Source of the DNA: Candidatus Rokuibacteriota bacterium
Lineage (GTDB): Bacteria; Methylomirabilota; Methylomirabilia; Rokubacteriales; CSP1-6
DNA length: 41,294 bases
Direction of reading: 5' to 3'
Assembly: GCA_003221635.1 (NCBI GenBank)
Contig: QHSR01000247.1
Span: forward strand, 1-41,294
Shown here: positions 36,663-41,294 of the stretch, piece by piece
Layout of the letters: every line of letters begins with the position of its first letter
Position numbering within the stretch: the first letter of the stretch is position 1
Position numbers and translations under genes: made by a program
The notes under the pieces: model-generated
Told to the model about the DNA's origin: nothing
Databases searched by the model: none
The model's input: only the letters and a program-made list of their open reading frames with translations

Positions 36663-38210
36663 CTAGCCGCGCATATGGTGCGTCGACGGTCCCGGCCGCC
36701 GGAGCGGCGCCGTCAGGTTGGCGAACTCGCAGAGGAGCGGCCGCGTGTCGCGCGGGTCGATGATCTCCTCGATCCAGAAAGTCTCAGCCGACCGGAACGG
36801 CGAGCGGAGCTTGGTCAACCGCTCCTCGATCTCGATCATCTTCGCCTCCCGGTCCGACGCGCCGTCGATCTCCGCCCGATACGCCGCTTCGATCCCGCCC
36901 TCGAGCGGCAGGGAGCCCCAGCGCCCGGAGGGCCAGGCGTAGCGGGTGCAGTAGCGGCTGCCGTTACGGTGGGCGGCGCCGGCGACGCCGAAAACGTTGC
37001 GGACGATCACGGCGCACCAGGGCGTCGTCGTCTGCCAGATGGCCGACATCGCGCGGACGCCCTGCTTGATGGTGCCGGTCTGCTCGGCATCCTTGCCGAT
37101 GAGGAAGCCGGGGCAGTCGACGAGGTAGACGATCGGCAGGTGAAAGGTCTGCGCGATGTCCACGAAGCGCTCGACCTTCTGGCAGGTGTCGGCGGTCCAG
37201 GCCCCGCCGTAGAAGAAGGGATCGCTCGCCATCAGCGCCACGGGCCAGCCGTCGAGACGCGCGAGGCCCGTGATGATCGCGCAGCCGTACCGGTTCGCCA
37301 CCTCGAAGAACGAGCCTCGGTCCACGACGGCCTCGACGATCGCGCGCATCTTGTACGGCTTGCGGACGTCGTGGGGAATCGCTTCGAAGAGCCAGGGCTC
37401 GCGCCGGTCGGCCTCGTCGGTGCGCGGGCCACGGGGCGGCAGGTCGTCGATCGACGACGGCAGATAGGAGAGAAACCGGCGCGCGCAGGCGAAGGCGTCC
37501 TCCTCGGTGTCCACGGCGTGGTCGACCGCGCCCGCTTTCAGCTGGATCTCCCAGCCCCCCAGCTCGTTCTTGGTGAGCTTCTGGCCGAGGCGCGCGACGA
37601 CGGGGGGCCCGGCGACGAACAAGGCCGACGTGTCCTTGATCATCACGGAATAGTGGGCGGCCGCGAGGTGAGCGGCGCCGAGCCCCGCGACCGAGCCGAG
37701 GCCGAGCGCCACGCGCGGGATGGTGCCCAGGTTGTCGACGACCAGCTCCCAGCCGTCGACGGCCGGGACGTTGGCGCGGCCGGTCGTCTCGATGGTCTTG
37801 ACCGAGCCGCCGCCGCCGGAGCCTTCGACGAGGCGAATCAGCGGCACCCTGAGCTCGTTCGCCATCCGCTCGCACATGTTGTGCTTGCCCTTGATGGTCG
37901 CGTCGGCGGAGCCCCCCCGCACGGTGAAGTCGTCGCCGCCGACGATGACCGGGCGGCGGTCGACCTGCGCCCGCCCGAAGACGAAGTTGGACGGCGTGAA
38001 GTTCTCGAGGTCGTTTCGCTCGTCGTAGGCCGCGCGGCCCGCGATCTTGCCCAGCTCGTGGAAGGTGCCCGGATCCACCAGCTTGGCGATCCGCTCGCGG
38101 ATGGTGTAGCGGCCGCCGTCGTGCTGGCGCTTGACGCGCTCGGGCCCGCCGAGCCGCTCGGCCAGCTCCTCGCGATGCCTCAGCTCGTCCAGCTCCTTTT
38201 GCCAGTCCAT
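36663..38210 (-). CDS. Acyl-CoA carboxylase carboxyltransferase subunit (propionyl-/methylcrotonyl-CoA type)
   Basis: LVEGSGGGGSVKTIETTG...YSVMIKDTSALFVAGPPVV...FHLPIVYLVDCPGFLIGKDAEQTGTIKQGVRAM. Confidence 0.95.
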   Translation of the reverse strand: MDWQKELDELRHREELAERLGGPERVKRQHDGGRYTIRERIAKLVDPGTFHELGKIAGRAAYDERNDLENFTPSNFVFGRAQVDRRPVIVGGDDFTVRGGSADATIKGKHNMCERMANELRVPLIRLVEGSGGGGSVKTIETTGRANVPAVDGWELVVDNLGTIPRVALGLGSVAGLGAAHLAAAHYSVMIKDTSALFVAGPPVVARLGQKLTKNELGGWEIQLKAGAVDHAVDTEEDAFACARRFLSYLPSSIDDLPPRGPRTDEADRREPWLFEAIPHDVRKPYKMRAIVEAVVDRGSFFEVANRYGCAIITGLARLDGWPVALMASDPFFYGGAWTADTCQKVERFVDIAQTFHLPIVYLVDCPGFLIGKDAEQTGTIKQGVRAMSAIWQTTTPWCAVIVRNVFGVAGAAHRNGSRYCTRYAWPSGRWGSLPLEGGIEAAYRAEIDGASDREAKMIEIEERLTKLRSPFRSAETFWIEEIIDPRDTRPLLCEFANLTAPLRRPGPSTHHMRG

Positions 38211-38305
38211 GCCGGCCTCCGTCCGACGTTCTCGCGTTCGGTACAGAGTGTACTCGATACGTGCTTGCCGCGCCGCCGCTGGCCGCGGTATCGTCGATCG
38301 CTCAC

Positions 38306-39430
38306 GTGAAACAACCCATCCGCGTCCTCGAGCTCCTGGTGACGACGAGCCCCGGCGGCGGGCCCAAGCACGTCTGGGATCTCGTCCAGCATCTGCCGCG
38401 GAGCGAGTTCGAGTTCGTGATCGGCGCTCCGCGCGACGGGATCTTCTTCGATCGGTTTCGCGATCGCGGCCTCGAGGTCGTCGAGTTTCCGCTCGCGCAT
38501 CTGGGCGTGCGGCACTTCCACCTCACCCGCCGTCTGATCTCACGACTCCGCATCGACGTCGTCCACACGCACGGCAAGGGACCGGGATGCTACGGCCGGC
38601 TGGTCGCGCGGTGGATGCGCGTGCCGGCGATCCACACCTTTCACGGACTTCACGACAGCGGCTATCCCCCGCTCAGCCGACATCTCTATCTGGCTCTCGA
38701 GCGACAGCTGGCGCGCTGGAGCCACACCATCATCAATGTCTCCCGCTCTCAGCACCTCGAGGGGCTCGGCCTCCGCCTCTTTCGACCGGAGCAGAGCGTC
38801 GTCATCGTCAACGGAGTCGACATCGAGGACATGGAGCGGGTCTTGCTCGAGTCGCCGATCCGCCGGGAGAGCCTCGGGCTCACCGCCGCCGACGTGATCA
38901 TCGGCTGCGTCAGCCGCTTCGACCCGGTCCAGCGGATCGAGCTCCTCGTCGAAGCCCTGCGGCGCCTGAGGGCGCGGTTTCCGCGCCTGGTCCTCGTTCT
39001 CGTCGGGGGCGGCGGCGAGCAGCAGCGGATTCGCCGGCTCGTCTTCGAGGGCGGCGTGTCGGAGCAGGTGATCTTCACCGGCTTCCTCGAGAGCCCGGCG
39101 CGCATCCAGCCGGTGCTCGACCTCTACGTAGCCAGCTCCCGGAAGGAGGGGCTCCCGCCCTCGATTCTCGAGGCCATGGCGGCCGGGCTCGCGGTCGTGG
39201 CCACGGACGTGCCCGGCCACCGTGACGTCGTAGTCCCGGGCGAGACGGGCCTGCTGGTCACGCCCGAGGATCCCGCCGCGCTGGCGGACGCCATCGCGGC
39301 GTTGCTGACCGATCCCGCCCGGCGAAAGAGCCTGGGTCAGGCCGGACGTGAGCGTGTCCGCCAGGAGTTCAGTATCAGCGCGATGGTGGACGCGACGGCC
39401 GCAGCCTACCGCCGGGCGGCGCGTCGGTAG
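38306..39430 (+). CDS. Glycosyltransferase family 4
   Basis: VLELLVTTSPGGGPKHVWDLVQHL...VIIGCVSRFDPVQRIELLVEAL...YVASSRKEGLPPSILEAMAAGLAVVATDVPGHRDVV. Confidence 0.94.
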   Translation: MKQPIRVLELLVTTSPGGGPKHVWDLVQHLPRSEFEFVIGAPRDGIFFDRFRDRGLEVVEFPLAHLGVRHFHLTRRLISRLRIDVVHTHGKGPGCYGRLVARWMRVPAIHTFHGLHDSGYPPLSRHLYLALERQLARWSHTIINVSRSQHLEGLGLRLFRPEQSVVIVNGVDIEDMERVLLESPIRRESLGLTAADVIIGCVSRFDPVQRIELLVEALRRLRARFPRLVLVLVGGGGEQQRIRRLVFEGGVSEQVIFTGFLESPARIQPVLDLYVASSRKEGLPPSILEAMAAGLAVVATDVPGHRDVVVPGETGLLVTPEDPAALADAIAALLTDPARRKSLGQAGRERVRQEFSISAMVDATAAAYRRAARR

Positions 39431-39445
39431 GCTATAGTCGCCGCA

Positions 39446-40588
39446 GTGAGCGTGCATGGCCGGGTGGGCGTCAACGCGTCGATCGTCGGAGAGAACCCGA
39501 CCGGCCTCGGTCTCTACACCATCAACCTCGTCCGCGAGCTGGACAAGCTTCGCGACGACCTCGTCGTCTACACCTCGGCACCGGCCGCGTTCGACGGTGT
39601 CCGAGCGCCGATGATTGCGATCACATCAGCCGTGCGCCCCGACCGGGGGATGCGCGGCCACGCGTGCCGGGCGCTCTGGCTCCAGACCGTTCAGCGCGTG
39701 AGAGCGCGGATCCACGGGTTTCGAGTCGTCCTCAACACGGTCCCCGAGGCCATCCTCGACCGGCGGATCCCGCAGGTGACCGTGGTCCACGACCTCTTGC
39801 CGCTCCACTTTCCCTCCCAGTCCCGGCGGCAGCAGCACTACTTCCGCCACATCGTGCCGCGGGTCCTGCGGTTCTCCCGTCGAGTGATCGCAGATTCCGA
39901 GAGCACGCGCCGCGACGTCGTCCGCCACTTCGGCCTCGCTCCCGAGGCGGTGACGGTCGTCTATCCGGGCTATGACCCGGCCGCATACTTCCCCGACAGC
40001 CGTGGTACGTCGGTGCCGGTGAGCAAATCGCCCTACGTCCTCTACGTCGGGAACCTGTTCCCCCACAAGAACCTTCAGCGGCTGATCGATGCCTTCGCGA
40101 TGCTTCGCCGGCGTGTGCCGGTGAGGCTCGTCATCCGAGGAGCTGGAAGGCCCGAGTACGCTCGGAGCCTCCGCGAGCAGGTGGAGACGCTCGGACTCGA
40201 CGAGGCCGTCCGGTTCCTTGGCTATGCTGATGGGCGGACTTTGCGAGACCTCTACCTCGGCGCCACCTGCCTCGTCTTTCCCTCGCTCGGTGAGGGATTC
40301 GGACTACCGGTGCTCGAGGCGATGGCCTGCGGTCTCCCCGTGATCACCTCGCGCGTTTCGTCGCTCCCGGAGATCGCAGGGGACGCCGCCGTGATGGTCG
40401 ATCCGGGTGACGCGGTCGAGCTGGCGGAGGCCATGCACCGAGTCGTCACTCGTTCGGATCTCCGCGAGGAGCTTCGACGGCAGGGCCTCGAGCGGGCCAG
40501 CCAGTTCAGCTGGCGACGGACGGCGGTGGACGTCTCGCGGATCCTGGACGAGGTCGCAGAATCCGACGCGATCTCGCGGGGCGCGTGA
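39446..40588 (+). CDS. Glycosyltransferase family 4
   Basis: PYVLYVGNLFPHKNLQRLIDAFAMLRRR...LVFPSLGEGFGLPVLEAMACGLPVITSRVSSLPEIAGDAAVMVDP. Confidence 0.95.
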   Translation: MSVHGRVGVNASIVGENPTGLGLYTINLVRELDKLRDDLVVYTSAPAAFDGVRAPMIAITSAVRPDRGMRGHACRALWLQTVQRVRARIHGFRVVLNTVPEAILDRRIPQVTVVHDLLPLHFPSQSRRQQHYFRHIVPRVLRFSRRVIADSESTRRDVVRHFGLAPEAVTVVYPGYDPAAYFPDSRGTSVPVSKSPYVLYVGNLFPHKNLQRLIDAFAMLRRRVPVRLVIRGAGRPEYARSLREQVETLGLDEAVRFLGYADGRTLRDLYLGATCLVFPSLGEGFGLPVLEAMACGLPVITSRVSSLPEIAGDAAVMVDPGDAVELAEAMHRVVTRSDLREELRRQGLERASQFSWRRTAVDVSRILDEVAESDAISRGA

Positions 40589-40619
40589 TAGCCGCCGCGA
40601 GCCGCGGCCCGCGGATCGG

Positions 40620-40800
40620 ATGCTGGTGCACACCGCCTTTCTCCAGCCGTTCCACCGCGCCATTCTTTCAACCTGACGCGCTACGGACTGGAAACGTGGT
40701 TCGTGGGCTTCGAGACCGAGGTGCTGCACTTCTCGCACAACTTCAGCCCAGGCGATTCCCTCGCCTGGATCGCCTTCGAGTATGAGGCACAATCCGAGTG
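40620..40800 (+). pseudogene. Fragment resembling the C-terminus of a SAM-dependent methyltransferase
   Basis: LVHTAFLQPFH in one frame, then HSFNLTRYGLETWFVGFETEVLHFSHNFSPGDSLAWIAFEYEAQ in another. Confidence 0.45.
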
Positions 40801-41235
40801 GAGGGCTTGTCCTTCGTTACGTTCCCGAGAGCGCTTTCGAATCGTTGTTCGATTTCGGTTGCGGCTGCGGGCGCATAGCTCGTCAGTTTCTCCAGCAGAC
40901 GCTGAGACCAGTCCGTAACGTCGGTATTGATATCCATCAGGACATGATCAAGTGGTGCACTGAGAACCTGGCCCCCTTCAGAAGGGGTTCAAGTTTTTTC
41001 ATCATGACGTGTACAATCAGGGCCTTGCTCCTGCGAACACGGGGCGGCTTATGGCGCCTATCCACCAGCCGGATGGCACATTTTCGCTGGTGATTGCCTG
41101 GTCCGTGTTCACGCACCTCTATAAAGAGTAGAAGGAATTTACGTACGCGAGCTCAGGAGGATCATGCGGAAAGACGGGGTCCTCTATTCCACGTGGCTCT
41201 CCGACCGCGACCTCCGCGAGAACCTGCGCCAGTAG
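40782..41235 (+). pseudogene. SAM-dependent methyltransferase remnant with at least two frameshifts
   Basis: LVLRYVPESAFESLFDFGCGCGRIARQFLQQ...VGIDIHQDMIKWCTENL (frame 1), FKFFHHDVYNQGLAPANTGR...GTFSLVIAWSVFTHLYKE (frame 2), YVRELRRIMRKDGVLYSTWLSDRDLRENLRQ (frame 3). Confidence 0.75.
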
Positions 41236-41294
41236 GGACTGGAACTTGTCCGAATAGGGGCTTCAATTATCGACAGTAACGCAGGCCTGGAGTA

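Noticed and set aside
1-41294. tRNA, rRNA, transposase, integrase or phage genes
   Set aside because: None recognised by eye on either strand; a tRNAscan/Infernal run would be needed to exclude small RNAs.

Overview
High-GC bacterial contig. Gene content (many ABC importers, amidohydrolase, Rieske oxygenase, acyl-CoA carboxyltransferase, FAH hydrolase, MaoC) would fit a soil or subsurface heterotroph such as a Rokubacteria/Methylomirabilota-like lineage; that taxonomy is a guess. About 30 real genes are supported. Most other ORFs in the track are antisense shadow ORFs expected at high GC. Left to right: cysteine synthase; Pal/OmpA/DUF4398 lipoproteins; AI-2E exporter-like permease; a GH13 amylase-like gene (broken); a lipoprotein hydrolase; a Rieske oxygenase alpha subunit (broken); a 2-aminoethylphosphonate-type ABC importer (permease broken by a 198-bp perfect inverted duplication); a PhnCDE-type importer; a Dpp-type importer with FAD oxidoreductase and RidA; an amidohydrolase with a sugar-type ABC importer; ICL/PrpB-family lyase; S51-like peptidase; VOC protein; an NtrC-type two-component system; a small secreted repeat peptide; aldo/keto reductase; a LeuC-LeuD hybrid ORF; MaoC; FAH; PIG-L deacetylase; carboxyltransferase; two GT4 glycosyltransferases; methyltransferase remnants. 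The most interesting candidate system lies at 29.5-32.7 kb. A histidine kinase and a GAFTGA-containing response regulator are divergent from a 61-aa signal-peptide protein with VQAPRG repeats. The spacer has two back-to-back sigma54 (-24/-12) promoters flanking at least three GTTYC-N5-GRAAC dyads, which predicts an autoregulated sigma54 switch controlling an undescribed secreted peptide. Separately, four genes carry internal rearrangements with conserved motifs intact on both sides. This may be biology, but it may equally be contig artefact and should be checked by read mapping first.
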